In this document: positions 10,351 to 19,053 of the stretch, piece after piece
How positions within the stretch are numbered: the stretch's first letter is position 1
Layout of the letters: each line of letters opens with the position of its first letter
Source of the DNA: Achromobacter xylosoxidans A8
GTDB lineage: Bacteria; Pseudomonadota; Gammaproteobacteria; Burkholderiales; Burkholderiaceae_B
DNA: 64,000 nucleotides
NCBI RefSeq assembly: GCF_000165835.1
Contig: NC_014640.1
Coordinates: 6,634,001-6,698,000 of the forward strand
Direction of reading: 5' to 3'
Position numbers and translations under genes: made by a program
Notes under the pieces: model-generated
What the model was told of the DNA's origin: nothing
Database searches by the model: none
Seen by the model: the letters and a program-made list of their open reading frames with translations, nothing else

Positions 10351-10962
10351 ATGACCGAACTGATCGCCGTCGCCCTCATCACCATACTTGCCGTCATCAG
10401 CCCCGGGCCGGACTTCGCCATGGTCACGCGCAACAGCTATCTGTTCGGCCGGCGCACCGGCCTGATCTGCGCGCTGGGCATCGCGCTGGGCGTGCAGGTG
10501 CACGTGTTCTACACCATGTTCGGGGTCAGCCTGCTGGCGCACTACGCACAGCCCGTGCTGCAGGGCATCAAACTGGCGGGCGCCTGCTATCTGATCTACA
10601 TGGGCTGGAAGACCTTCTTCAACCGCACCCAGGTCAGCCGCGACCTTTCGGAGCGCCCCCCTATCTCGGGCTGGCAAGCGCTATACAGCGGCTTTCTGAC
10701 CAATGCGCTGAATCCCAAGACTACGTTGTTCGTGGTCAGCACCTATACCCAGGTGGTGTCGCCCGGCACGCCGCTGGCCTGGCAGTTCGGCTATGGCCTG
10801 TTCATGTCGTTGGCGCACTGGATCTGGTTCGGCGCGGTGGCGTGGTCGGTGTCCTCGCCCTTCCTGCGGCGGATGCTGCTGGATCATCAGCTTGCGGCCG
10901 ACCGTGTGGTGGGAGCCGTCCTGATGGCGCTGGGCGCGGCGCTGGCCGTCGTACAACTGTAA
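10351..10962 (+). CDS. LysE/RhtB-family amino-acid exporter
   Basis: 203-residue inner-membrane protein with about six hydrophobic segments. The family motif VISPGPDFAMVTRNSYLFGRR (residues 15-35) and NALNPKTTLFVVS in the middle are diagnostic of LysE/RhtB efflux proteins, which export amino acids or homoserine lactone-like compounds. Divergent from a LysR regulator 105 bp away. Substrate cannot be inferred from sequence. Confidence 0.9.
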   Translation: MTELIAVALITILAVISPGPDFAMVTRNSYLFGRRTGLICALGIALGVQVHVFYTMFGVSLLAHYAQPVLQGIKLAGACYLIYMGWKTFFNRTQVSRDLSERPPISGWQALYSGFLTNALNPKTTLFVVSTYTQVVSPGTPLAWQFGYGLFMSLAHWIWFGAVAWSVSSPFLRRMLLDHQLAADRVVGAVLMALGAALAVVQL

Positions 10963-11391
10963 TCCCGCAGAGGGGACGTGATTTTGCTCAAACAAATAAT
11001 GGGGACGCATTAAATCAGTATCGCTCCTCCAGCCAGCCAAAAACTACCCGAACGGGTCTGCCTTTCCTTTCCAACAATTCGGAAGGCCCTATGAACTCTC
11101 TATGAAAATAAATGGGGACATATTTAATTCCCTAGGAAATTCAATAGTCTTCGTTGAGAACCCACAATTCAAGGCGACTCAACCTTGATTCCCCACTTTT
11201 ATATGCCCCCAATAAATTAGAAGAAAAAGTGCTTTGATATCAAGGTGATGGCACCATTTTTGGGCTTTGCGCAGGGCAGCAATTTACCCCTACAATTCCG
11301 CACCATACAGGTGCGTCCATGCACCAAAAAAGAATTTTCGCGCCCCAATCCGGCGCAGTCCGCACCTATTCGAAGCACCCCCAAGGAGATC
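10963..11391. other. AT-rich intergenic region with transposase-like relics
   Basis: 429 bp without an intact gene and clearly richer in A/T than its neighbours. It contains short repeats of the type GGGGAC followed by an AT-rich run at 10972, 11001-11015 and 11114-11128. On the minus strand, 11108 to 11015 reads through a short peptide that ends KGRPVRVVFGWLEERY and a TGA, basic residues resembling the C-terminus of REP-type (Y1) transposases. Best read as the eroded end of a mobile element; the gdhA promoter should lie in its right half. Confidence 0.4.
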
Positions 11392-12738
11392 ATGTTGAAA
11401 GTGCAGAGTCTGGACGACTTCCTGCGTGGCGTCGCCGCGCGCGACCCGCAGCAGCCTGAGTTCATGCAAGCCGTCCAGGAGGTGATGCTGAGCCTGTGGC
11501 CTTTCATCGAAAAGCACCCCCACTACGCCGAGCACGCCGTGCTCGAGCGCCTGGTGGAGCCGGAACGCGTGATTCAGTTCCGCGTGTGCTGGACCGATGA
11601 CCGCGGCCAGGCCCAGGTCAACCGCGCTTTCCGCATTCAACACAGCTCGGCCATCGGCCCCTTCAAGGGCGGCATGCGTTTCCACCCCTCGGTGAACCTG
11701 TCCATCCTGAAGTTCCTGGCTTTCGAGCAGACCCTCAAGAACTCGCTCACCACGCTGCCCATGGGCGGCGGCAAGGGCGGCTCCGACTTCGACCCCAAGG
11801 GCAAGTCCGACGCTGAAGTCATGCGCTTCTGCCAAGCCCTGATGATCGAGCTGTACCGCCACCTGGGCCCGGACACCGACGTGCCGGCTGGCGACATCGG
11901 CGTGGGCGCGCGCGAAGTCGGCTTCATGGCCGGCATGATGAAAAAGCTGTCCAACTCGACCGCCAGCGTGTTCACCGGCAAGGGCCTGACCTTCGGCGGC
12001 AGCCTGATCCGCCCCGAAGCCACCGGCTACGGCACCGTGTACTTCGCTGAAGAAATGCTCAAGCGCGTGGGCAAGTCCTTCGACGGCCTGCGCGTGTCCG
12101 TATCGGGCTCGGGCAACGTCGCCCAGTACGCGATCGAAAAGGCCATGGCGCTGGGCGCCAAGGTCGTGACGATTTCGGATTCTAACGGCACGGTGGTCGA
12201 CGAAGCCGGCTTCACGCACGAGAAGCTGGTGGCGCTGATGCACATCAAGAACGACCTGCGCGGCCGCCTGGACACGTATGCCCGCCAGTTCGGCCTGGTC
12301 TATGAAGCCGGCAAGCGCCCGTGGCACGTGCCGGTGGACGTGGCCCTGCCCTGCGCCACCCAGAACGAACTGGAACTGGCCGATGCGCAAACGCTGATCA
12401 AGAACGGCGTGCTGTGCGTCGCCGAAGGCGCCAACATGCCGGCCACGCTGGAAGCCGCCAAGGCCTTCATCGCCGCCCGCGTGCTGTACGCGCCCGGCAA
12501 GGCCAGCAACGCCGGCGGCGTGGCCGTATCCGGCCTGGAAATGGCCCAGAACTCGGCCCGCCTGGCCTGGACGCGCGAGGAAGTCGACGCGCGCCTGCAC
12601 GCCATCATGCGCGACATCCATGAGAACTGCGTGCGCCACGGCCACAGCGAACGCGAGTACGTGAACTACCTGGACGGCGCCAACATTGCCGGCTTCGTGA
12701 AGGTGGCTGACGCGATGCGTCAGCAAGGGCTGTATTAA
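11392..12738 (+). CDS. gdhA: Glutamate dehydrogenase, hexameric NADP-type
   Basis: Reversible reductive amination of 2-oxoglutarate to glutamate; 448 residues, close to E. coli GdhA (447). The ATG at 11392 is preceded by AAGGAG at 6-bp spacing. Signatures: GPFKGGMRFHPSVNLS, the catalytic-lysine segment PMGGGKGGSDFDPKGK, and the nucleotide-binding stretch VSVSGSGNVAQYAIEKA; the C-terminus SGLEMAQNSARLAWTREEV is typical of this subfamily. An upstream extension of the frame to 11245 runs into the AT-rich intergenic DNA and lacks family similarity. Confidence 0.97.
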   Translation: MLKVQSLDDFLRGVAARDPQQPEFMQAVQEVMLSLWPFIEKHPHYAEHAVLERLVEPERVIQFRVCWTDDRGQAQVNRAFRIQHSSAIGPFKGGMRFHPSVNLSILKFLAFEQTLKNSLTTLPMGGGKGGSDFDPKGKSDAEVMRFCQALMIELYRHLGPDTDVPAGDIGVGAREVGFMAGMMKKLSNSTASVFTGKGLTFGGSLIRPEATGYGTVYFAEEMLKRVGKSFDGLRVSVSGSGNVAQYAIEKAMALGAKVVTISDSNGTVVDEAGFTHEKLVALMHIKNDLRGRLDTYARQFGLVYEAGKRPWHVPVDVALPCATQNELELADAQTLIKNGVLCVAEGANMPATLEAAKAFIAARVLYAPGKASNAGGVAVSGLEMAQNSARLAWTREEVDARLHAIMRDIHENCVRHGHSEREYVNYLDGANIAGFVKVADAMRQQGLY

Positions 12739-12830
12739 GCCCCCCCCCCGAAGCGCTGCGCGCTTCCCCCCAGGGGGCGCCGCAGCGGACCGGCAGAGCC
12801 CGGCTCCGCGCGGCCCCGATTGGGGGAGAC
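12739..12830. repeat. C6-hairpin intergenic repeat, copy 1
   Basis: Immediately after gdhA. Architecture: a C-run, a hairpin GAAGCGC-TGC-GCGCTTC, a second C-run, a G-run, then GCGCCGC and an imperfect ACCGGC/GCCCGGCT hairpin ending in GGCCCC. A second copy lies at 30857-30941 with the same layout but a different, still self-complementary first hairpin. Probably a repeated intergenic RNA or DNA structure of this genome. Confidence 0.7.
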
Positions 12831-12875
12831 CTGTTGTGTCGGGGCGGACCTGCCTCGTTGACAGGAATCCACCTG

Positions 12876-12903
12876 AGCCGGCCCATGGGCCGGCTTAGTT
12901 TTT
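12876..12903 (+). terminator. Intrinsic terminator of gdhA
   Basis: A perfect 20-bp palindrome (12876-12895, AGCCGGCCCA/TGGGCCGGCT) followed by TAGTTTTT. It lies between gdhA and the convergent copper-chaperone gene, with the T-tract on the gdhA strand only. Confidence 0.75.
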
Positions 12904-12926
12904 CAGGCGCGGGCAGCGCCTGGCGC

Positions 12927-13427
12927 TTAGTGCTTCATCGTGCCGTGATTCATGGCGCCGTGGTCCATGCCGGGGTTATGCGAGGCCGGCTTGACCTTGA
13001 ATTGCACGGCGACTTCGCCGGCTTTTTCGAACTTCAGCGTAGCCGGGACCGTGCCGCCTTCGGCGAACGGGGCCTTCAGCTTGATGAACATGACGTGGTA
13101 GCCGCCCGGGCTGAGCTTGACCTCGGTGTCGGCCGGCAGCGCGATGCCGCCTTCCACCTGGCGCATCTTCGAGACGCCGTTCTCGGTCTGGACCGTGTGC
13201 AACTCGACGCGCTCCGCCGCGTCGGACGACACCGACAGCAGGCGGTCAGCAGCCTTGGCATCGTTGTCGATGTCCATATACCCCGCGCCATTGGACTGGC
13301 CGGGCGCGGAGGCGCGCACCCAGAGGTCGTCGACCTCGATCTGGCCAACCTTGTAGTCCTTCGCCCAAGCCGAGCCGGCCGTGCACAGGCCCAGGGCGGC
13401 GATGACAGCGAACTTGCGGATGTTCAT
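12927..13427 (-). CDS. Periplasmic copper chaperone, PCu(A)C family
   Basis: 166 residues with a signal peptide (cleavage after about SAWA, residue 22). PCu(A)C proteins deliver Cu(I) to the CuA site of cytochrome oxidase. Copper ligands of the H-X10-M-...-H-X-M motif are visible as His77, Met88, His111 and Met113. A Met/His-rich tail (about 150-166, HNPGMDHGAMNHGTMKH) is an extra metal-binding extension seen in some members. AGGAGAA precedes the ATG. It ends convergently with gdhA and starts 19 bp from the argP stop on the same strand. Confidence 0.93.
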   Translation of the reverse strand: MNIRKFAVIAALGLCTAGSAWAKDYKVGQIEVDDLWVRASAPGQSNGAGYMDIDNDAKAADRLLSVSSDAAERVELHTVQTENGVSKMRQVEGGIALPADTEVKLSPGGYHVMFIKLKAPFAEGGTVPATLKFEKAGEVAVQFKVKPASHNPGMDHGAMNHGTMKH

Positions 13428-13446
13428 GGGTTGTTCTCCTAGGGGG

Positions 13447-14346
13447 TTAACGCCGCCTGACCAGGCTGCGGGCAGCTGACAGGACCGAATCCGTCAGGGC
13501 TTCCATCGCTTCGGAGTTTACCCGCCAATGCTGCCAATACAGCGGCACGTCCTCCCAGGCGCGGCCCCGAAGCAGCATCAGCTGACCTGCATCAAGGTGT
13601 TCCTGCACCAGCGGCAGCGGATTCATGGTCCAGCCCAGGCCGCCCAGCGTGGCCTGCACGAACGCGCGGGTGGAAGGCACCCACCAGACCGGCGGCTGCC
13701 AAGGCGCGGGGTCCGCGATCTTGTGCGCGAAGCGGGCCTGCAGCGCGTCCTTGCGGTTGAACACCAGCACCGGCGCCTGCGCCAGCGTCTGGGCGTTGAC
13801 GCCCTGCGAGAAGTAGCGCTTGTGGAATTCGGGCGTGCAGGTCGCGACATAGCGCATGCTGCCCAGCGCATGGATGCGGCAGCCCTGGACCGGCTCGGCC
13901 AGGGCGGTCACGGCGCCCAGCACCGAGCCATTGCGCAGCAGCGTCGCGGTGTGGTCCTGGTCTTCGGACTGCATGTCCAGCGTGGCCCGGGTGCGCGCCG
14001 CGAACTGCACGGCCGCGTCGACGAACCAGGTCTCCAGGCTGTCGTGATTGACCGCGACCGGAATGCTGGCATAGGGCACATCGTCGTCCGCCACGCCCAG
14101 GCGGTCGAGCGCGTCGTGCTCCAGCAGCGCCGTCTGCTCGGCCAGCCGCACCAGCACCTGGCCGTCCGCCGTGGCCACCGCCGGCACGGTGCGCTGGACC
14201 AGCAGCCGGCCCATGCGGTCCTCCAGCGCCTTGATCCGTTGCGACACTGCCGACGGCGTGACGCTCAGCGACAGCGCCGCCCGCTCGAAGCTGCCTTCCC
14301 GCACTACCGCTGCCAGGGCGCGCAGGTTGCCGTGATCGATTTTCAT
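13447..14346 (-). CDS. argP: LysR-family regulator ArgP (IciA)
   Basis: 299 residues. N-terminus MKIDHGNLRALAAVVREGSF with the HTH ALSLSVTPSAVSQRIKALED, matching ArgP, the lysine/arginine-responsive activator of argO. Divergent from a canonical argO 147 bp away, which makes the assignment firm. The intergenic region (14347-14493) is AT-rich near the argP start and should hold the ArgP site. Confidence 0.93.
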   Translation of the reverse strand: MKIDHGNLRALAAVVREGSFERAALSLSVTPSAVSQRIKALEDRMGRLLVQRTVPAVATADGQVLVRLAEQTALLEHDALDRLGVADDDVPYASIPVAVNHDSLETWFVDAAVQFAARTRATLDMQSEDQDHTATLLRNGSVLGAVTALAEPVQGCRIHALGSMRYVATCTPEFHKRYFSQGVNAQTLAQAPVLVFNRKDALQARFAHKIADPAPWQPPVWWVPSTRAFVQATLGGLGWTMNPLPLVQEHLDAGQLMLLRGRAWEDVPLYWQHWRVNSEAMEALTDSVLSAARSLVRRR

Positions 14347-14493
14347 AAGATTAGTTTTGCTTAAGATAGTGAAGGAAAATTAGCTTTATTTCATATCTAC
14401 TGCAAGCGAAAATGGCCTTGTTACCGGAGCGCTGCGAGCGCCCGGCGTTGTCATCCAAACGCCGCCACAGGCGTAGCAGCACAGGTGCAGGTC

Positions 14494-15126
14494 ATGTTCG
14501 CCACGTTGTCATCCCCCCTTTTCTTCACTGCCTGGGCCAGCGGCACGGCCACCGGGCTGGGCCTGTTCGCGGTCGTGGGCGCGCAAAGCGCGTTCATCCT
14601 GCGCCAGGGCCTGATGCGCGCGCACCTCTTGAGCGTGGTCGCCATCTGCGCGCTGATCGACGCCATCTTCATCTTCGCCAGCGTCTCCGGCCTGCAAGCC
14701 CTGACCTCCTGGTTCCCCTGGCTGACGACCGCCGTGCTGTGGTTCGGCGTGGCCTTCCTGTCCTGGTACGCGCTGCAGTCGGCGCGCCGCGCCTGGACCG
14801 CCACGGGCGGACTGGCTGCCGCCCGCGACGTGGTGCCGTCGCGCCGCGCCGCCATCCTGGGCGCGCTGGGCTTTTCGCTGCTGAATCCGCACTTCTGGCT
14901 GGACATGGTGGTGGTCGGCTCGCTGGCGCACGGCTTCGAGGACGCACGCATGGCCTTCGCTGCCGGCGCCTTCACCGCCAGCCTGCTGTGGCTCGCGGTG
15001 CTCGGCATCGGCTCGCGCCTGTTCGCCCCGTTCTTCGCCAGCGCCTCGGCCTGGCGCGTGCTGGACGGCCTTATCGCGGTGGTCATGGCCGCATTGGCGG
15101 TCAGCCTGGCGCTCAAGGGCGTATAA
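14494..15126 (+). CDS. argO: Arginine/lysine exporter ArgO (LysE family)
   Basis: 210 residues, about six transmembrane segments. Signatures GLGLFAVVGAQSAFILRQGL (about 20-40) and GFSLLNPHFWLDMVVV in the second half are typical of LysE/ArgO. ATG at 14494 used; an in-frame GTG at 14485 would add three residues. Expected to be switched on by ArgP with arginine or lysine-type effectors. Followed by a GC hairpin at about 15171-15202 with only a short T-run. Confidence 0.92.
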   Translation: MFATLSSPLFFTAWASGTATGLGLFAVVGAQSAFILRQGLMRAHLLSVVAICALIDAIFIFASVSGLQALTSWFPWLTTAVLWFGVAFLSWYALQSARRAWTATGGLAAARDVVPSRRAAILGALGFSLLNPHFWLDMVVVGSLAHGFEDARMAFAAGAFTASLLWLAVLGIGSRLFAPFFASASAWRVLDGLIAVVMAALAVSLALKGV

Positions 15127-15170
15127 GGACTTCCGAAGGCGTTTAAGCCACGCCTCCCACAGTTTCCCCG

Positions 15171-15202
15171 AACGGCCGCCCGGACTTCCCGGCGGCCGGT
15201 TT
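15171..15202 (+). terminator. Possible terminator after argO
   Basis: GGCCGCC and GGCGGCC pair around a 10-nt loop and are followed by GGTTT. The T-tract is weak, so this may be only a pause site or 3'-end-protecting hairpin. Confidence 0.35.
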
Positions 15203-15235
15203 GCTTGCGACCCCAGCCACGCCCGGAGTCCCACC

Positions 15236-15547
15236 ATGTACAGCTCCACCTTCATCTTCGCCAAGAAGCAATTCGACGATGATTTCCATCGCCTGGACCA
15301 GGCCATCGCCGCCGCCGCCCGGGCCATTCCGGGCTATCTGGGCGAAGAAAGCTGGGAAGATGCGGCCCGCGGACTGATCTCCAACGTCTACTACTGGGAA
15401 TCGCTGGAAGCGCTGGAGCAATTGATCCGACACCCCGCGCACCTGCAAGCCAAGGCCGCGCAATCGCGGTGGCTCGACGGCTACCGCGTGGAGATCTCCC
15501 AGGTGCTCAGGCGTTACGGCGAAGGGCTGACGCCGCCGTCCTTATAA
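15236..15547 (+). CDS. Antibiotic biosynthesis monooxygenase-like (ABM) small protein
   Basis: 103 residues with the dimeric ferredoxin-like ABM fold pattern: an early phenylalanine-rich strand (SSTFIFAKKQFDDDF), an amphipathic helix, IPGYLGEESWED, YYWESLEALEQLIRHPAH and a final strand. This layout (xSWESLEAxxxxRxHPxH) is typical of stand-alone ABM/quinol-monooxygenase-like proteins of unknown substrate. CGGAG lies 9-10 bases before the ATG. Its stop overlaps a TATAAT-like sequence (15543-15548) that could serve the next gene. Confidence 0.8.
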   Translation: MYSSTFIFAKKQFDDDFHRLDQAIAAAARAIPGYLGEESWEDAARGLISNVYYWESLEALEQLIRHPAHLQAKAAQSRWLDGYRVEISQVLRRYGEGLTPPSL

Positions 15548-15599
15548 TCTGCCGGTTGCCATTCTTTCGTCGGGCGCAACACCGGCCCGCCAGACGATC

Positions 15600-16541
15600 A
15601 TGCGCGGTCCCTCCCCCTCCAAAGATGTGCGCCTGCCGCCCCTGGCAGCCATTCAGGCCTTCGAAGCGGCCGCCCGCCTGGGCTCCTTCGAGCGCGCCAG
15701 CGAGGAACTCTTCGTCACCGCCAGCGCCATCGGCAAGCGCATTGCCGCGCTGGAGGCCATGCTGGACGTCACCCTCTTCATCCGCAGCAGCCGCGGCGCG
15801 ACGCTGAGCTCTGCCGGGCGCGAGTACCTGGACCAGGTGCGCACCGCGCTGGATCTGCTGTCGGACGCGTCGCTGCATAAGCGCGGCGAACCGAAGCTCG
15901 AACCCTTGCGGGTCGTCTCCACTCCCACCTTCGCCCGCCAGGTGCTGATCCCCGCCCTGCCCGGCTTCACCGCGGCCCATCCCGAGGTGGAACTGGAAAT
16001 CATGCTGTCCATCCCCTACCTGGACATCATGCCGCCCAATGCCGACGTCTGGGTGCGCTTCGGCAGCGGCAAGTACCCCGGCCTGAACGCGCGCCAGCTG
16101 ACGGCGGATCCGGTTTTCGCGGTCTGCGCGCCCGGCTACCGCGACCAGCATGGTCCCTTCGAGCGACCCGCGGACCTGGCGCGGGCGCAACTGCTGCGCT
16201 GTCCCATGGAGCCTTGGCGGCCATGGCTGGCCGCCGCCGGACTGGACTGGCCCGAACCCGCGCGCGGCGTGTGGCTTGTAGACCTGGGCATCATGCTGGC
16301 GGCGGCGCGCGCCGGCCAAGGCCTTGCGCTCACGCGGCGCGCGCTGGCCGCGGAATGGCTGGACGAAGGCAAGCTGGTGCGCGTCCTGGACATCGAAATC
16401 CCCGGCGAGGCCCAGTATTACCTGTGCACCGAAACCGCGCGGCCGCCAGGCAAGGCGGTCCAAGCGTTTTCCCTATGGCTGGAAGGCGTGTGCAAACAGG
16501 TCTCCCAATGGCCACGCGGCCTGCCAGCCCGTCAGGAATAA
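15600..16541 (+). CDS. LysR-family transcriptional regulator (GcvA-like)
   Basis: 313 residues. Winged HTH at about 12-70 (RLPPLAAIQAFEAAARLGSF, ELFVTASAIGKRIAALE), followed by a type-2 periplasmic-binding effector domain. Note the HTH reads ASAIGKRI where GcvA-like proteins usually have GAVSRQI. It lies 52 bp after the ABM gene on the same strand and may control it or be co-transcribed. Target and effector unknown. Confidence 0.87.
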   Translation: MRGPSPSKDVRLPPLAAIQAFEAAARLGSFERASEELFVTASAIGKRIAALEAMLDVTLFIRSSRGATLSSAGREYLDQVRTALDLLSDASLHKRGEPKLEPLRVVSTPTFARQVLIPALPGFTAAHPEVELEIMLSIPYLDIMPPNADVWVRFGSGKYPGLNARQLTADPVFAVCAPGYRDQHGPFERPADLARAQLLRCPMEPWRPWLAAAGLDWPEPARGVWLVDLGIMLAAARAGQGLALTRRALAAEWLDEGKLVRVLDIEIPGEAQYYLCTETARPPGKAVQAFSLWLEGVCKQVSQWPRGLPARQE

Positions 16542-16871
16542 ATTTCCAGGCAGGGGCGGAATGAAATTCCGCGCAGCCCGCCGCCGCGCTGGCTAGGATG
16601 CGGCCAATGCAATGTCCCGCCCATGCCCGCCACGGCACGCAGCCTACTTCCCCCTTTCACACCCAGGCAGCGCCGCAGCGCATGACAGGAATCCTCGTGC
16701 GTCCGTACTAGGTATTTACGCGGAAAAACCCCGTCGGGTCAGTTTCGCGTAAGTGATTAGGCAGACAGTCACGACACGCCACACAGGAGAGCGCCGCAGC
16801 AATTGATTTCCGCCGCCTGGCGCCGGCACACGGTTTTCCACGCAGTTCTACCAATTACAACGGAGACATCA
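16542..16871 (+). promoter_or_regulatory. Leader/promoter region of the livK-type operon
   Basis: 330 bp without a gene before the binding-protein gene. The notable element is an imperfect dyad at 16716-16752 in which TTACGCGGAAA and TTTCGCGTAA (one mismatch in a 10-11-bp arm) flank a 16-nt centre. This is a plausible regulator site or leader hairpin. No ORF with a credible start is present. Promoter hexamers are not obvious. Confidence 0.4.
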
Positions 16872-18035
16872 ATGGATTTTCGTTTGAAGCTGCTCGCAGG
16901 AACCCTTGCATTTGCCGCAACGGCCGCGGCCCACGCCGCCGACCCCATCAAGATCGGCGTAGCCGGCCCCTACACCGGTGGTTCGTCCTCCATGGGCGTC
17001 AGCATGCGCGACGGCGTGCGCCTGGCCATTGAAGAAATCAACAAGAACGGCGGCGTCATGGGACGCCAGCTGATCGCCGTGGAACGCGACGACGAGGCCA
17101 AGAACGAGCGCGGCGTGCAGATCGCGCAAGAACTGATCAATAAAGAGCAAGTGGCAGCCACCGTCGGCTACATCAATACCGGCGTGGCGCTGGCCTCCCA
17201 GCGCTTCTACCAGGACGCCAAGATCCCCGTGTTCAACAACGTGGCCACGGGCAGCGTCATCACGCACCAGTTCAAGGCGCCGGAATACCCGAACAACTAC
17301 GTGTTCCGCAACGCGGCGCACGACAGCATCCAGGCCCCGATGATCGTGGAAGAAGCGGTGACCCGCCGCGGCTTCAAGAAAGTCGCGATCCTGGCGGACT
17401 CCACCAACTATGGCCAGCTCGGCCGCGAGGATCTGGAGAAGGCCCTGGACGCCAAGGGCATCAAGCCCGTGGCCGTCGAAAAATTCAACATCAAGGACGT
17501 CGACATGACGGCCCAGCTGCTGAAGGCCAAGGCCGCCGGCGCCGAAGCCGTGCTGACCTACGGCATCGGCCCCGAACTGGCGCAGGTCGCCAACGGCATG
17601 ACCAAGCTGGGCTGGAAGGTGCCGATCATCGGCAGCTGGACCCTGTCCATGGCCAACTACATTGACAACTCCGGTACCAACGGCGAAGGCGCGCGCATGC
17701 CGCAGACCTTCATCCAGGACCCGGACACGCCCAAGCGCAAGGCCTTCATCGACGCCTACCTGGCCAAGTTCAAGCCCAAGAACAACCGCATCGACTCGCC
17801 GGTGTCGGCCGCCCAGGGCTATGACTCCATCTATCTGCTGGCCGCGGCCTTCAAGCAGGCCAACTCCACCGACGGCCCGAAGGTCCGCGAGGCCCTCGAA
17901 AACCTGCAGACGCCCGTCGAGGGCGTGGTGATGACCTACAACAAGCCCTTCAGCGCAAACAACCACGACGCCATCACCGCCAAGGAAGTGGTCATCGGCG
18001 AAGTCAAGGGCGGCCGCGTGATCAAGGCCAACTAA
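16872..18035 (+). CDS. livK: Branched-chain amino-acid ABC transporter, periplasmic binding protein
   Basis: 387 residues, Leu/Ile/Val-binding type-1 fold. Signal peptide MDFRLKLLAGTLAFAATAAAHA (cleavage near residue 22), then DPIKIGVAGPYTGGSSSMGVSM, the ligand-site start of LivJ/LivK proteins, and GRQLIAVERDDEAKNERGVQIAQ. The upstream in-frame extension to 16803 lacks a signal sequence and is rejected. The permeases and ATPases follow on the same strand after 142 bp. The ligand is probably a branched-chain or other neutral amino acid, but this fold also binds amides and urea. Confidence 0.9.
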   Translation: MDFRLKLLAGTLAFAATAAAHAADPIKIGVAGPYTGGSSSMGVSMRDGVRLAIEEINKNGGVMGRQLIAVERDDEAKNERGVQIAQELINKEQVAATVGYINTGVALASQRFYQDAKIPVFNNVATGSVITHQFKAPEYPNNYVFRNAAHDSIQAPMIVEEAVTRRGFKKVAILADSTNYGQLGREDLEKALDAKGIKPVAVEKFNIKDVDMTAQLLKAKAAGAEAVLTYGIGPELAQVANGMTKLGWKVPIIGSWTLSMANYIDNSGTNGEGARMPQTFIQDPDTPKRKAFIDAYLAKFKPKNNRIDSPVSAAQGYDSIYLLAAAFKQANSTDGPKVREALENLQTPVEGVVMTYNKPFSANNHDAITAKEVVIGEVKGGRVIKAN

Positions 18036-18052
18036 GGTCCCGCAGCACATCC

Positions 18053-18101
18053 GGCGGCGGCTGCCCGGCCGCCGCCATCCGCGCCCTGCCTGCCAGGGCG
18101 C
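18053..18101 (+). promoter_or_regulatory. Tandem GC-rich hairpins between livK and livH
   Basis: Two perfect hairpins, GGCGGCGG/CCGCCGCC (18053-18060 with 18069-18076) and GCGCCCTG/CAGGGCGC (18081-18088 with 18094-18101). No T-tract follows. Such structures between a binding-protein gene and its permease genes often stabilise the upstream mRNA end and lower downstream expression. Confidence 0.55.
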
Positions 18102-18177
18102 GGGTCTGCCGCCGCCTGAAAACCGCGTTCTGCCCAAGGGGGTTGGGACGGAACCACAGCGCTACACGACACACACC

Positions 18178-19050
18178 ATGATTCTTCTACAGCTCATCTA
18201 TAGCGGTATCGCGCTGGGCATGATCTATGCCGTCATCGCGTTCGGATACCAGCTCACGTTCGCTACGTCGGGCACCCTGAACTTCGGCCAGGGCGAAGCC
18301 CTGATGCTGGGCGCACTGGTCGGCCTGACGCTGGTCGGCCTGGGCGTGAACTACTGGGTGATGATACCCATCGTCTGCATCTTCGGATTCGCGCAAGGCG
18401 CGCTGGTCGAGCGCGTGGGCGTCAGGCCCGCCATCAAGACCCGCTCGGAGTTCGGCTGGATCATGGCCACCATCGCGCTGGGCATCATCTTCAAGAACGT
18501 GGCCGAGAACATCTGGGGCCGCGACGATCTGCGCTTCCCCTCGCCGCTGCCGGAAGCGCCGATCCAGGTACTGGGCGCCAATGTGCTGCCCATGGAATTG
18601 CTGGTGGTGTTCGGCGCCCTGGCCATGATGCTGCTGGTGGAAATCTTCAACCGCAAGTCCATCTACGGCAAGGCCTTCGTCGCCACCTCCAACGACCGCG
18701 ACGCCGCCGGCCTGATGGGCATCAACACGGGCATGGTCATCACGTTTTCCTACGCGCTGTCCTCGCTGACAGCAGCGTTCGCCGGCGTGCTGGTCGCGCC
18801 CCTGACCCTGACCGGCGCCACCATGGGCGCAGTGCTGGGCCTGAAGGCCTTCGCCGTCGCCATCATCGGCGGCCTGTCCAGCGGCATGGGCGTGGTGGTG
18901 GGCGGGCTGATCCTGGGGATCGCCGAAACGACCACCGGTTTCTATCTTTCGACGGGGTACAAAGACGTGCCGGGATTGGTGTTGCTGCTGCTCGTACTGA
19001 CCTTCAAGCCCGCCGGCCTGTTCGGCAAGACCGCGATCAAGAAGGTGTAA
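18178..19050 (+). CDS. livH: Branched-chain amino-acid ABC transporter permease LivH
   Basis: 290-residue membrane protein with about eight hydrophobic helices. The start MILLQLIYSGIALGMIYAVIAFGYQLTFATSG with FGQGEALMLGA and the late LKAFAVAIIGGLSSGMG motif are characteristic of LivH-type permeases. Second gene of the transporter operon, 3 bp before the fused permease-ATPase gene. Confidence 0.93.
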   Translation: MILLQLIYSGIALGMIYAVIAFGYQLTFATSGTLNFGQGEALMLGALVGLTLVGLGVNYWVMIPIVCIFGFAQGALVERVGVRPAIKTRSEFGWIMATIALGIIFKNVAENIWGRDDLRFPSPLPEAPIQVLGANVLPMELLVVFGALAMMLLVEIFNRKSIYGKAFVATSNDRDAAGLMGINTGMVITFSYALSSLTAAFAGVLVAPLTLTGATMGAVLGLKAFAVAIIGGLSSGMGVVVGGLILGIAETTTGFYLSTGYKDVPGLVLLLLVLTFKPAGLFGKTAIKKV

Positions 19051-19053
19051 GCG

